This document shows, piece after piece, positions 1 to 7,284 of a stretch of DNA of 64,000 nt. How positions within the stretch are numbered: position 1 is the first letter of the stretch; every line of letters starts with the position of its first letter. The notes beneath the pieces were generated by a model that saw nothing but the letters and a program-made list of their open reading frames with translations, was not told the origin of the DNA and searched no databases. Source of the stretch: Streptomyces sp. NBC_00154. GTDB taxonomy: Bacteria; Actinomycetota; Actinomycetes; Streptomycetales; Streptomycetaceae. The stretch is taken from assembly GCF_026342835.1 (NCBI RefSeq), contig NZ_JAPEMI010000001.1, positions 558,001-622,000 of the forward strand. The letters run 5' to 3'. The position numbers and the translations under genes were made by a program.

Positions 1-17
1 GAAGCGATCACTCCGCA

Positions 18-37
18 ATCAAGCCGGTGGATCCGGG
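18..37. repeat. 20-bp inverted repeat, left copy
   Basis: The 20 bases atcaagccggtggatccggg are the exact reverse complement of 4517-4536. The two copies bracket the IS remnants and the Nudix/MFS/GTP cyclohydrolase cluster. On the minus strand this copy covers the reconstructed last codons of the DinB-like gene. Confidence 0.6.
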
Positions 38-59
38 CTCAACAGCCACCTCGACAAGC

Positions 60-763
60 TTAGAGGGTGTCTCACGTGGCAAGTTTCGCGAGCTTCTTGT
101 AGCAGGTCAGGGCGGGGCCAGGCCGAGGAAGGCGAGGAAGTGCGAGCCCTTTCGTTCGTATCGGACGGTGAGGCGGCGGTAGCCGAAGAGCCAGGCGATC
201 GACCGTTCGATCTTCCAGCGGTGCCGACCGAGGCGTTCGCCGGACTCGATGCCGGGCCGCGCGATGCGCGCGACGAGCCCGCGCTCGCGCAGCCAGGCCA
301 GGTGTTCGGCGGAGAAGTACGCCTTGTCCGCGCGGAGTTTGACGGGTCGGCGCCGCCGTGGTCCCCGGCGGGACCGGACGGCGGGTATGCCGCGGATGAG
401 CGGTTTGAGGGCGAGGCTGTCGTGCATGTTCGCGCCGGACATGGCGACGGCGAGCGGGATGCCCTGGGCATCGGACAGCACGTGCAGCTTGCTGCCCTTC
501 TTGCCGCGATCGACCGGGTTCGGCCCGGTCAGCGATCCCCCCCGGAGGCCGCGTCGACGATCGCCGAGGTCCAGTCCACCTCGCCCCGGGCCCCGAGTTC
601 GTCCAGCACCGCCCGGTGCAGCCGACGCCACAGGCCGGCCTCGGTCCATACCGTGAAGCGGCGATGCGCGGTGGCGGGCGACGTGCCGAACGTCGGCGGC
701 AGATGCCGCCAGGCACAGCCGCTGGTCAGCGCGTACACCACTGTCACTTGAGACAACCTCTAA
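60..763 (-). mobile_element. IS5-family insertion sequence, probably defective
   Basis: The two ends are imperfect inverted repeats of about 19 bp (60-78 and 745-763), starting TTAGAGG(G/T)TGTCTCA and matching at 17 of 19 positions. At 704 bp the element is short for the family. Transposase coding begins almost at the inner edge of the left repeat and lacks the roughly 40 N-terminal residues usual in relatives, so a deletion at that end is likely. The element sits in the 3' end of the DinB-like gene. A dinucleotide GC lies on both sides, but this is too short to call a target duplication. The family assignment rests on the transposase sequence. Confidence 0.8.
107..756 (-). pseudogene. IS5-family DDE transposase in two frames, N-terminally truncated
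   Basis: The first frame (756-529, 75 codons) holds the conserved segment SGCAWRHLPPTFGTSPATAH and the first catalytic Asp region (AIVDAAS). At a run of seven G on the coding strand (plus 537-543) the reading must move to the second frame, which continues with SLTGPNPVDRGKKGSKLHVL, the second Asp (RADKAY) and the C-terminal Glu (RWKIERSIAWLFGYRRL), ending at 107. The DDE residues are therefore all present, but split. Many IS5 relatives use programmed frameshifting, so the shift alone does not prove inactivity. The missing N-terminus, and a gap where relatives have a VRAK-like stretch, argue that it is dead. Confidence 0.7.
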
Positions 764-1354
764 GCCCCTCAAAGCCTTGATTGGTGCGGCCGACCTGGCG
801 GCCTGCTCGATCTTCGCGCAGTAGGCTGCACGGGCTTCCTCGTCGATCTGCTTCTCGTGTTCGGCGCGCAACCCGGTCCGGCCGTCGAGGCCCTCGCGCA
901 GGATATCGGCGTGCCCGGCATGCCGGATGGACTCGCCGAGGACATGGACCATGATGGCGAACAGGTTCGTGTCGGCATAAGGCTCCGGCCACCACGGCAC
1001 GTGGCCGGGGGCGTCGAGGGGAAGCTCGTTGATCGTCGCGTCCGAGTGTTCCCACGTGCGCCGGTAGAACCCGATGATCTGATCGCGGGTCTCGTCCTCG
1101 GTCGCCCACTGATCGCTGCCGTTGGAGTCCTGCCACCGGGGCAGCGGTTCCGGGGAAGGGCGGTCGAAGACCTCGCCGAAGTACCTGGCCTCGACGGTGG
1201 CCACGTGTTTGACCAGGCCGAGGAGGTTGGTCCCGGTCGCTGTCAAAGGTCGGCGGGCGTCGTATTCGGACAAGCCGTCGAGTTTCCAGAGCAGCGCCTT
1301 GCGGTCCCGCCGCAGTCTCCCGTGCAGGTTGCCTTTCGCGAATTCATCGATCAT
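764..1354 (-). pseudogene. DinB/DUF664-like protein, 3' end disrupted by the IS
   Basis: The likely start is the ATG at 1354 (MIDEFAKGNL), and about 195 native residues precede the IS. Typical of DinB-superfamily (DUF664-type) proteins are LLGLVKHVATVEARYFGEVF and HVLGESIRHAGHADILREGL, whose histidines match the metal-binding positions of this four-helix-bundle fold. The native stop is lost: the frame runs through the left IS repeat and on into transposase sequence to 107, giving a chimeric open frame. Joining the flanks at the shared GC dinucleotide gives a short tail ending ...RWLLSPDPPA before a stop at 19-21, so little is missing. The product may still fold. Its substrate is unknown; members act in thiol-dependent or metal-dependent detoxification. 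Confidence 0.6.
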
Positions 1355-1389
1355 GCGGCATGAGCCTGCCATGGGCTGCTCGTGGTCTC

Positions 1390-1446
1390 AAGATCCCGTA
1401 CGTGGTCCGCGACGACTGGCAGAGCCGAGGCCTGGCCATGGCCGCC
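1390..1446 (+). pseudogene. Possible GNAT acetyltransferase scrap
   Basis: Nineteen codons read KIPYVVRDDWQSRGLAMAA. This resembles acetyl-CoA-binding motif A of GNAT acetyltransferases (V-V-R-D-D-x-Q-x-R-G-x-A). No start codon or further domain is visible, and the scrap runs straight into the isolated IS end that begins at 1447. It may be what is left of a gene cut by that second IS copy. The match is short, so the call is tentative. Confidence 0.3.
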
Positions 1447-1500
1447 GCCCTGACCTGCTACAAGAAGCTCGCGAAACTTGCCACGTGAGACAACCTCTTA
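1447..1500 (+). repeat. Isolated second copy of the IS right end
   Basis: These 54 bp are the reverse complement of the right end of the IS at 60-113. About 46 bp are identical, from TGTCTCACGTGG inward, with single differences in the outermost bases. No transposase sequence accompanies it, so this is a solo end left after deletion of another copy. It faces the first element across the DinB-like gene. Confidence 0.8.
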
Positions 1501-1535
1501 GGTTTTGTTACTGGTCACCGGCGCATCTTCCATGA

Positions 1536-2204
1536 TCAGGAGTTACACCGTTCGCTTGTCCCCTCCCCGGGAGTGCGCCCGACGGCGTGCAGGAGTCTGT
1601 TGGAATACCGATCGATGATGTGTTCCACGGCGAACGTCGGCTGGGAGGAGAGTGCTTGGTCGAGAGTGAGCCAGAGGGGCTCCTCACCTTCCTCGTTCAC
1701 GGTCAATTCCCCCTGAGTTCCGGCTGCCCGGTCGTCGACGTCCAGCAGATAGGCGTGCCAACGATGGGCGTCGGAGCCCCTTCTGCACATGTCTCCGTTG
1801 AGATGCTCGTCCGCAACGAGCCGGAGGTCCCCGTGCGCGTCGCGGATTCCTACTTCCTCCCAGAGCTCCCGCGCTGCCGCGCGCTTGGGGTCCTCTCCGC
1901 GTTCAACATGGCCTGCGGGTACGGTCAGACGGTAGGGAAAGGCAGTTCTCCGGAAGAAGAGAAATCTCCCTCGTGGGTCACGTACGAATACGCCGGCGCT
2001 CTCATGCCAGTACTCGCCGTCTGAATCGGTCCACCAGCAGATGCGGGGATCGACGACGACGGCTCTTCCGGCCTCGCGGCCGCACGAACCGCAGGTGCAC
2101 CGTTTCCTTCCGTCCACGACGATCCATTCGACGGTCTCGGCGTGGCAGTACAGGCAGTACTCGCCACAGGTGTTGTCCCGCAGCGGGAGGAAGTCGATTT
2201 TCAT
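1536..2204 (-). CDS. Nudix hydrolase with N-terminal zinc ribbon
   Basis: A 222-residue Nudix protein. A complete Nudix box (G-x5-E-x7-R-E-L-x-E-E-x-G-I) lies at residues 98-120 and would bind Mg and cleave a nucleoside-diphosphate-type substrate. Cysteines at 13, 17, 20, 36, 38 and 41 form a probable zinc ribbon, an arrangement seen in NudC-like and related hydrolases. The ATG at 2204 is chosen because GGGGGCAGG precedes it; an upstream in-frame ATG at 2240 has no ribosome binding site. It lies downstream of the MFS gene in the same direction as the GTP cyclohydrolase gene. A role in removing pyrophosphate from dihydroneopterin triphosphate is possible but is inference from context only. Confidence 0.85.
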   Translation of the reverse strand: MKIDFLPLRDNTCGEYCLYCHAETVEWIVVDGRKRCTCGSCGREAGRAVVVDPRICWWTDSDGEYWHESAGVFVRDPRGRFLFFRRTAFPYRLTVPAGHVERGEDPKRAAARELWEEVGIRDAHGDLRLVADEHLNGDMCRRGSDAHRWHAYLLDVDDRAAGTQGELTVNEEGEEPLWLTLDQALSSQPTFAVEHIIDRYSNRLLHAVGRTPGEGTSERCNS

Positions 2205-2267
2205 CCTGCCCCCTTTCAAGGAGAAGGCCGCCGTCGGCATTCGGGAACCCCCACAGCCGTGGCTCGG

Positions 2268-3572
2268 TCAGATTCTGTTGGGGTTGGGCTTGCTGACATC
2301 GGGCGCCTTCCGCAAGGGCTCCGATCCCTCGCCCACGTCCACACCGTCCGGTGCGTCGAGCGACCGGGACACGCCGTCCGCAGTGCCGGTCGCGGACGTA
2401 CGGGCGCCCTTCAGCAGAAGGACTGTGCCAAGTCCGCCGAAGACGAAGGTAGCGGCAGCGACGGCGCCCCATCCCGCCGCAGCGATGACCAGGCCGAAGA
2501 CCGGTGGTCCCATCAGCATCCCCACACTGCCGAGTTGGTTGAGGATGCCATTGGCGACATCGACATGCTCAGCACGGCTCACCGCGGCGGGGACGGCAGC
2601 GAAGACTGCGGAGATCAACAGTCCGTCGACGAAGAGAACAAGCGTGGCGGCGCCGCCGCTGACCGCGAGTGGGAATTCGACCGAGAAGGCGGGGAGGCAG
2701 GCCACCGGCATCAGTACGCCCAGCGGGACGAGCGAGGAGAGGGCCAAGCCGCGCCGCAGCAGCCAACTGGCGGCAAGCCCCCCGAGCGCACTCCCCAGGC
2801 AGACGAGTGCGACCACGGTACCGGCCACAGTCGGCGCTACCTCTCGGCGCTCGGTGAGGAAGAGCGGGAGGACCATCACCACAGCGACGCCGACCAGCGA
2901 CAGGCTTCCGTACGCCGCACCGAGCCTCAGTGCCCCATTCCAGGTGCCGACTGCGCGAGGAGGGTACTGCACGGGTGTCCTCGGTAGCCGAGGCAGGACG
3001 ACGGTGAGCGCCCCGGCCATGATCAAGGGACCGAGCGCTGTGAGGGCGAACCATCGGTTCCACGTCCACTGGGATGCCAGGACTCCGCCCAGGGCCGCGG
3101 CGACGGCCAGGCCCATCGGAACGCACGTGCCCCACAACGCGAGCGCCGCCGATCGAATGCCGCCCTGCGTCATGCGGGTGATTACGACCGGACCCGCCAC
3201 GAACACCAGCAGGTAGCCGACTCCTTCCGCGACACGCGACCCCAGCAGCAGACCCCAGGATCCGGCGGTCGCGCTGATGACGGTTGCAACCGCCATGACG
3301 AACAGGCCCCAGGGCAGAGCCCGGTGGGCGCCGAAGCGGAGGATCCACCATCCCGCTGGGATGCCGAGGACGGCGCTCACGGCCGTAATGCTCGATGTGG
3401 CCCAGGCGAGCGCACCGGCTGACAACCCCAGTGACGAACGCAGGGCGGATCCCGCCGGCGAGACGGCACCCAGGCCGACTGCCGCCAGCACGCCGGCGAG
3501 CCATGTCGCCACAACGTACTTCCAGGGTGACGTCGACACGCGGCGGTGGCTACCTCTCTTCCTGTCGCGCAC
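2268..3572 (-). CDS. MFS transporter
   Basis: A 434-residue membrane protein with about 12 hydrophobic segments and MFS spacing: an N-terminal six-helix half, a loop near the middle (LPRLPRTPVQYPPRAVGTWN) and a second half. Segments such as AVLGIPAGWWILRFGAHRAL fit the family's loop 2-3 signature (G-x-x-x-D/G-R-x-G-R type) only loosely. It starts at GTG 3572 behind CAAGGAG. It lies between the GTP cyclohydrolase and Nudix genes on the same strand, with gaps of about 120 and 60 bp. It probably exports (or imports) the compound made by those enzymes. The substrate is unknown. Confidence 0.85.
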   Translation of the reverse strand: MRDRKRGSHRRVSTSPWKYVVATWLAGVLAAVGLGAVSPAGSALRSSLGLSAGALAWATSSITAVSAVLGIPAGWWILRFGAHRALPWGLFVMAVATVISATAGSWGLLLGSRVAEGVGYLLVFVAGPVVITRMTQGGIRSAALALWGTCVPMGLAVAAALGGVLASQWTWNRWFALTALGPLIMAGALTVVLPRLPRTPVQYPPRAVGTWNGALRLGAAYGSLSLVGVAVVMVLPLFLTERREVAPTVAGTVVALVCLGSALGGLAASWLLRRGLALSSLVPLGVLMPVACLPAFSVEFPLAVSGGAATLVLFVDGLLISAVFAAVPAAVSRAEHVDVANGILNQLGSVGMLMGPPVFGLVIAAAGWGAVAAATFVFGGLGTVLLLKGARTSATGTADGVSRSLDAPDGVDVGEGSEPLRKAPDVSKPNPNRI

Positions 3573-3690
3573 GGGTTCTCCTTGTGGTGGCTGGCGTGTT
3601 GTCCCGCACGACGGTCATCCAGGGCCGGGTGACCGGTGCCGCGTGGCGGGAGGTCGGTCCCTTGAGCACCTCCCGCCACGCGAGTCCGGA

Positions 3691-4224
3691 TCAGTCGTCC
3701 AGGCCGAACTTGGCCATCAACTCCTGATGGCCCGCCACATATGAGGTGTCGGTGATCACGGTCTGGTCGGACGGACCGCGGCTGCACATGCAGAGATGGC
3801 GGCTGCGGGAGGTGACTCGCACGGCTTTTGCACCGCCGGAGGACATGATCTCTTCAGCGATCTCCTTGACGAGGTACTCCTGGATCTGGAAGCGCCGACT
3901 GAACGCCTGGACCAGGCGAGGGAATTTCCCGAGTCCGAGAATGCGGTCACCGGGGACGTAGGAGATGTTGACTTTCCCGAAGAACGGCAGAAAGTGGTGG
4001 GCACAGATCGAGAAGAAGTTGTTCTCCTGGACACGTACCACGCCAGTGTGCTCGCCGTTCACCAGACAGGTGGTCTTGAGGATCTTTGAGGTGTCGATCT
4101 CATAGCCGCTCAGCAGCTCGCGATAGGCCCGGACGATGCGGTCCTCGCATTCCGGGCTGCTGTACCAACCGAGTGCCCTAGTGTCGGTGGTTACATTGGT
4201 TTTGAGCCAGTCTTCAATGGTCAC
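3691..4224 (-). CDS. folE: GTP cyclohydrolase I family protein
   Basis: A 177-residue protein of the GTP cyclohydrolase I (FolE) family, which converts GTP to 7,8-dihydroneopterin triphosphate. The zinc ligands and catalytic histidines are present: CAHH at residues 74-77 (equivalent to C110 and H112/H113 of the E. coli enzyme) and R-H-L-C at 142-145 (H179 and C181). ISYVPGDRILGLGKFPRLVQ corresponds to the GTP-binding strand-helix segment, and QIQE holds the base-recognising Glu. The N-terminal helical region is shorter than in housekeeping FolE (about 200 residues), and the sequence is divergent (FFGKVNISY, CMCSRG). This suggests a second, pathway-specific copy of the kind used for 7-deazapurine or pterin products, though this is not proven. 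Start ATG 4224 follows GCAGGTGA. Confidence 0.85.
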   Translation of the reverse strand: MTIEDWLKTNVTTDTRALGWYSSPECEDRIVRAYRELLSGYEIDTSKILKTTCLVNGEHTGVVRVQENNFFSICAHHFLPFFGKVNISYVPGDRILGLGKFPRLVQAFSRRFQIQEYLVKEIAEEIMSSGGAKAVRVTSRSRHLCMCSRGPSDQTVITDTSYVAGHQELMAKFGLDD

Positions 4225-4516
4225 CTGCGGCCTCCATTCCCACTTCCACCAAGGGCTCCGAAACCCGGTGGAGTTATTTCACTATCCACCCAGTTGCATT
4301 CGTTGAGAACATCGCCCGCTTGGCTGACACCCGATCAGACCAATGCGCGGGTCATATGCTAATGCCTACGTATTCAAAGCCGCAGAGAAAATTAACGTTT
4401 CTCCGATGCTTGAACCAGGTGGGGGGCGGGAACCCGGCGCTCGAATGACAAAGAAAAACCACCTGTTGAGCGCCGGAGCACGGCCCGCTCATTCTGCCCA
4501 CCGCACCATGCATCAA

Positions 4517-4536
4517 CCCGGATCCACCGGCTTGAT
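4517..4536. repeat. 20-bp inverted repeat, right copy
   Basis: cccggatccaccggcttgat is the exact reverse complement of 18-37. A further 9-bp match (ctgttgagc against gctcaacag at 37-45) lies about 46 bp outside the right copy and directly beside the left copy, so the two ends may once have been longer. Confidence 0.6.
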
Positions 4537-4696
4537 GCCTGTGGATAGTTCTTCCGGAAACGAGGAAGTGCCTTGCGACCTACGACGATGGGAGTTCTTC
4601 ACGCTTCCAGCACGCACGATCGACAAAGCACTTCCGAGATGCAGCGGACCGTTCAAGCCGTCCGCACACGAGCCCTCGCCGCACCCCGCCCCGGAC

Positions 4697-4775
4697 CGAA
4701 CGTCGGATCATCAAGGTCCGGCTCCTGCGCCGGTGGGGACCGTCCCGCATCGCCGGGCTCCTCGGCCTGCGCTAC
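4697..4775 (+). pseudogene. IS481-type transposase helix-turn-helix fragment
   Basis: In one plus frame these bases read RTERRIIKVRLLRRWGPSRI followed by AGLLGLR. This matches the N-terminal helix-turn-helix of IS481-family transposases (R-R-x-x-x-x-W-G-P-x-R-I-A-x-x-L-G-L). Nothing of the DDE domain follows and there is no start codon, so it is a relic. Confidence 0.45.
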
Positions 4776-5087
4776 CTGGCCCTTGAGCGCGACGGTTGGC
4801 CCACTGCGCCTTTCAGTTGCACCGATGGGCTTGCCGGGTTCACCAACCCTCTGGTCTGCGCGAATACAGACCCGCGTAGCTCGGCGGGATGAGGCCAGCG
4901 AGGCCCTGGGTCCAGTCGCCAGCCGGGAGATCGACGGGGCGCCCCGTGCTCCAAGCTGATCGCAGGCCCGTCACCCCTTTGCTCTGGGCGCTGCGGCCCG
5001 GCCGTTGCCCGGCCCGGTAGGGCCGTTGTCACAGGCGGCGGTTACGTTGCAGCTCAGCACGTAACCGAGCGGGAGCGGGGAGCGGCA

Positions 5088-6371
5088 ATGGTGGTCGAGG
5101 TGGAGTACGCGCAGGCGTGGGACCTGGAGGCCCGCTTGCCCTGGCGGCCGATATCAGTGGGGGAGGCTCGTGAGCGGGATGCCACCGGGCTTCCGTACGT
5201 GGTGGTGTACCGGGCGGCGGGCCGCGAGGCTCCACTGGAGGTCCGGCTCGTTTCCTGGCGGGACCACTATGTCGGGCTGTGGGTCTACGACGCTCAGGGC
5301 CGCCGTACCTGCGACCTGGACATGCGGCTGCTGGACGACCCAGCGCGGCTGCTGCGCCTGTACACCGTCGGCTGGAGCTACACCGGCCCGGAGATGGCGG
5401 AATTCGACGAGGCGTGTCCGCGCAACACCGTGGAGCTCTTCCCGGACGGGAAGGGTCGGCTGACGGAAGAGCCCCAGGGCAAGGGCGGGGGCTCGTACGT
5501 CACCGTGCCCAGGGTCCGCGACGACGAGCGCTGGACGGACCGGCCTGTCTTCGGGGAGTGGCCGCTGCTCTCGGCCCAGGTCCATGGGCTCACGGAACCG
5601 CCGGTCTTCGAGATCACCGAGGCGGCCAACGACAGTAGCGGCCTCGCGCCCGCCACCTGCTGGCGTCCGCCCCGCCCCGCGCAGCCCGGGCCGATCACTG
5701 AGCTGTTCCGGCCCGGCGTGCGTGTGACCGACGGGTATCACCCCGAGATGACGGTCGTGGAGCCGCGTCGGATCGGAGCTCTGCGCGTGCCTAGCGGGCT
5801 GCTGGCCGTCTCCGGCCCGGACAGCGACGACGGCAACGGGCCGCACATCACGGTCCCCGTCCCGCCAGGGGAGTACGTACTGGACGAGGCGCAGGCCCAC
5901 CTCACCTACCATTGGGAGGGGAGCCAGGTCACGCGTACGGACACCATGGCCGTCCGCGTGCTCGTCAACGACATCCCCGCCGCGACCTGGGAGATGGCCC
6001 TCCGGCCCGACGACGACCCCCGCTTGCTCCGGGAGAACGGGATCTTCGGCTTCGACACCGACGGTGCCACGGGCTGCTTCGCTGACGGCGGGGCCTGGGA
6101 GCCGCTCCTCGCGCTCTTCGAGAAAGGGCTGATCCAGGGAGACCCGGACCTGGACCCGGACGTGTACGAGGACACCAACGACTCCATGTACCTGCTGCGC
6201 ACCCGGGACCAGGCTTCCGGCGGCGAGCTGGCGGCCTTCGCGACGACAGGGGACGGCACCTATCCCGTCTGGGTCGGCCGTTCCGAGGCCGGCGAGGTGG
6301 TCGGCGTCGTGGTGCTGGTGGAGGGGATGCCCGAGCTGCTCCCGGAGAGCGGAGCCACCGTCATTGCCTGA
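5088..6371 (+). CDS. DUF4241 domain-containing protein
   Basis: A 427-residue, probably cytoplasmic protein with no signal peptide or membrane segment. The C-terminal half (about residues 215-425) matches the DUF4241 pattern: a P-x-G-x-Y strand (VPPGEYVLDEAQ), a W-E-M-A motif, a GFDTDGATGCFADG block and a terminal beta-rich segment (GDGTYPVWVG). The N-terminal half is acidic and has no recognised domain. DUF4241 proteins often occur as solitary genes in actinomycetes and next to toxin or immunity loci, but their function is unknown. ATG 5088 follows GGGAG. It stands alone, between IS debris and small orphan frames. Confidence 0.8.
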   Translation: MVVEVEYAQAWDLEARLPWRPISVGEARERDATGLPYVVVYRAAGREAPLEVRLVSWRDHYVGLWVYDAQGRRTCDLDMRLLDDPARLLRLYTVGWSYTGPEMAEFDEACPRNTVELFPDGKGRLTEEPQGKGGGSYVTVPRVRDDERWTDRPVFGEWPLLSAQVHGLTEPPVFEITEAANDSSGLAPATCWRPPRPAQPGPITELFRPGVRVTDGYHPEMTVVEPRRIGALRVPSGLLAVSGPDSDDGNGPHITVPVPPGEYVLDEAQAHLTYHWEGSQVTRTDTMAVRVLVNDIPAATWEMALRPDDDPRLLRENGIFGFDTDGATGCFADGGAWEPLLALFEKGLIQGDPDLDPDVYEDTNDSMYLLRTRDQASGGELAAFATTGDGTYPVWVGRSEAGEVVGVVVLVEGMPELLPESGATVIA

Positions 6372-6377
6372 CGTGAC

Positions 6378-6686
6378 CTACGCCTGGCCCCGGGACCCAG
6401 CGTCCCGTACCGCCAGGCGGGATCTGTCCCCGACGAGGAACACAACCGGCCTCCCGTACGCGGTGACGTGTGCCTGTTCGCGGGTGGCGGGCCCGGGGCG
6501 GCCGGCGGTGAGTCGGCAGTCGCTGGTGTGCGCGAGCATCGCCTTGCCCTGGGTGCCGATGCCGTACGGGAACTGCCATTTCCGCCACCTGTTCGGGTGC
6601 CAGCCAGGACCGGGGCGCCGCCATTCCTCGTCTTGAAGACCAGCCCGCGTCGGTACGGCGTTTCCTTCAGCGTCCTGCCATGACAA
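6378..6686 (-). CDS. Small hypothetical protein, weak DUF6233-like motif
   Basis: A 102-residue frame with a basic, Trp-rich N-terminus (RKWQFPYGIGT). The segment AHTSDCRLTAGRPGPATREQ recalls the H-x-G/S-D-C ... R-P-V-T-R-E-Q-A core of Streptomyces DUF6233 proteins. After that core the family usually has a C-x-x-C-R-P-D tail, which is absent in this frame, so the gene may be frameshifted or degraded. Plus-strand frames over the same bases look worse. No function can be assigned. Confidence 0.35.
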   Translation of the reverse strand: MSWQDAEGNAVPTRAGLQDEEWRRPGPGWHPNRWRKWQFPYGIGTQGKAMLAHTSDCRLTAGRPGPATREQAHVTAYGRPVVFLVGDRSRLAVRDAGSRGQA

Positions 6687-6916
6687 CTGAGAACTGCCGC
6701 CGTGATCTCACTGCCATCTGCGAGGCCGCGGACAGCGGCAATCTACTGCACGAGGTACGGGATGGCAGCTTCGAGCCCCTCGCCGAGAAGGACCTCTCAC
6801 ACCGGCCCGACTGGCCGACCCCCGACTCGCTGATCGGCTGGCACGCTGTACCGGATCAGCAGGCATGGTCGACGAAGGTCGGCACCTTCGCCCAACTGCA
6901 GGCCGCCGGATTCTGA
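6680..6916 (+). CDS. Hypothetical small acidic protein
   Basis: A 78-residue frame with a protein-like composition (HRPDWPTPDSLIGWHAVPDQ) and acidic character. It has no signal peptide, membrane segment or known motif. It starts 7 bp inside the leftward small gene, so the two are divergent and overlap by a few bases, which is unusual and lowers confidence in one of them. It may be a fragment of a larger gene. Confidence 0.35.
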   Translation: MTTENCRRDLTAICEAADSGNLLHEVRDGSFEPLAEKDLSHRPDWPTPDSLIGWHAVPDQQAWSTKVGTFAQLQAAGF

Positions 6917-7284
6917 GGGCCGGCGGCTTCGAGGTCGTGGGAAGCGGACGGGACATCGCACATAGCTGAGCACGCATCTGGTCAGTCGGGCCATCTGCGG
7001 CGCTCGGTCACGACTTCCCGTCCACGCCAAATGGCTGACCTGCGGAAACCCACAGCCGCGATAGGCAGTAGCCGCCGGTGGGCTCGGCCGGCTTGTCGGT
7101 GCTGGCGCTTACGACGGCCCGTGACCGAAGCGACCGCACCGCCAACAGCCCGCTGCTCGGCACACGGACCAGGGCACGAGCGCGGAGCCGAAGTGTGGAT
7201 TGTCGGTTCGGATTAATCCCTCACGGTGGCAGCGTTACACGTGACCAGAGCCGATTCATCGAGGAGTCGGGCGTCTGTGGAGGC
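6917..7284. other. 368-bp spacer upstream of the lipoate ligase gene
   Basis: No supported gene. An in-frame 5' extension of the lipoate ligase frame exists back to 7078, but it has poor composition (Arg/Ser/Thr-rich) and no family match. The region probably contains the promoter of the rightward gene. No strong hairpin was seen. Confidence 0.5.

Larger units (their letters stand above)
4225..5087. other. 863-bp gene-poor spacer with IS debris
   Basis: No convincing gene is present. The first 120 bp are relatively AT-rich (for example GGAGTTATTTCACTATCC near 4270) and probably hold the promoter for the leftward GTP cyclohydrolase cluster. The right copy of the 20-bp inverted repeat is at 4517-4536. 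About 4697-4775 contains transposase-like debris. The final 70 bp lead into the rightward DUF4241 gene. Open frames here have poor amino-acid content and were not annotated. Confidence 0.6.

Noticed and set aside
60..1500. Composite transposon carrying the DinB-like gene
   Set aside because: The second IS is only a 54-bp end without transposase, and the DinB-like gene crosses the boundary of the first IS, so this is not a clean composite unit.
4343..4959. Two plus-strand open frames in the IS debris region
   Set aside because: Composition is Pro/Ser/Thr/Arg-rich with no ribosome binding site or family. They cross the inverted repeat and the transposase relic.
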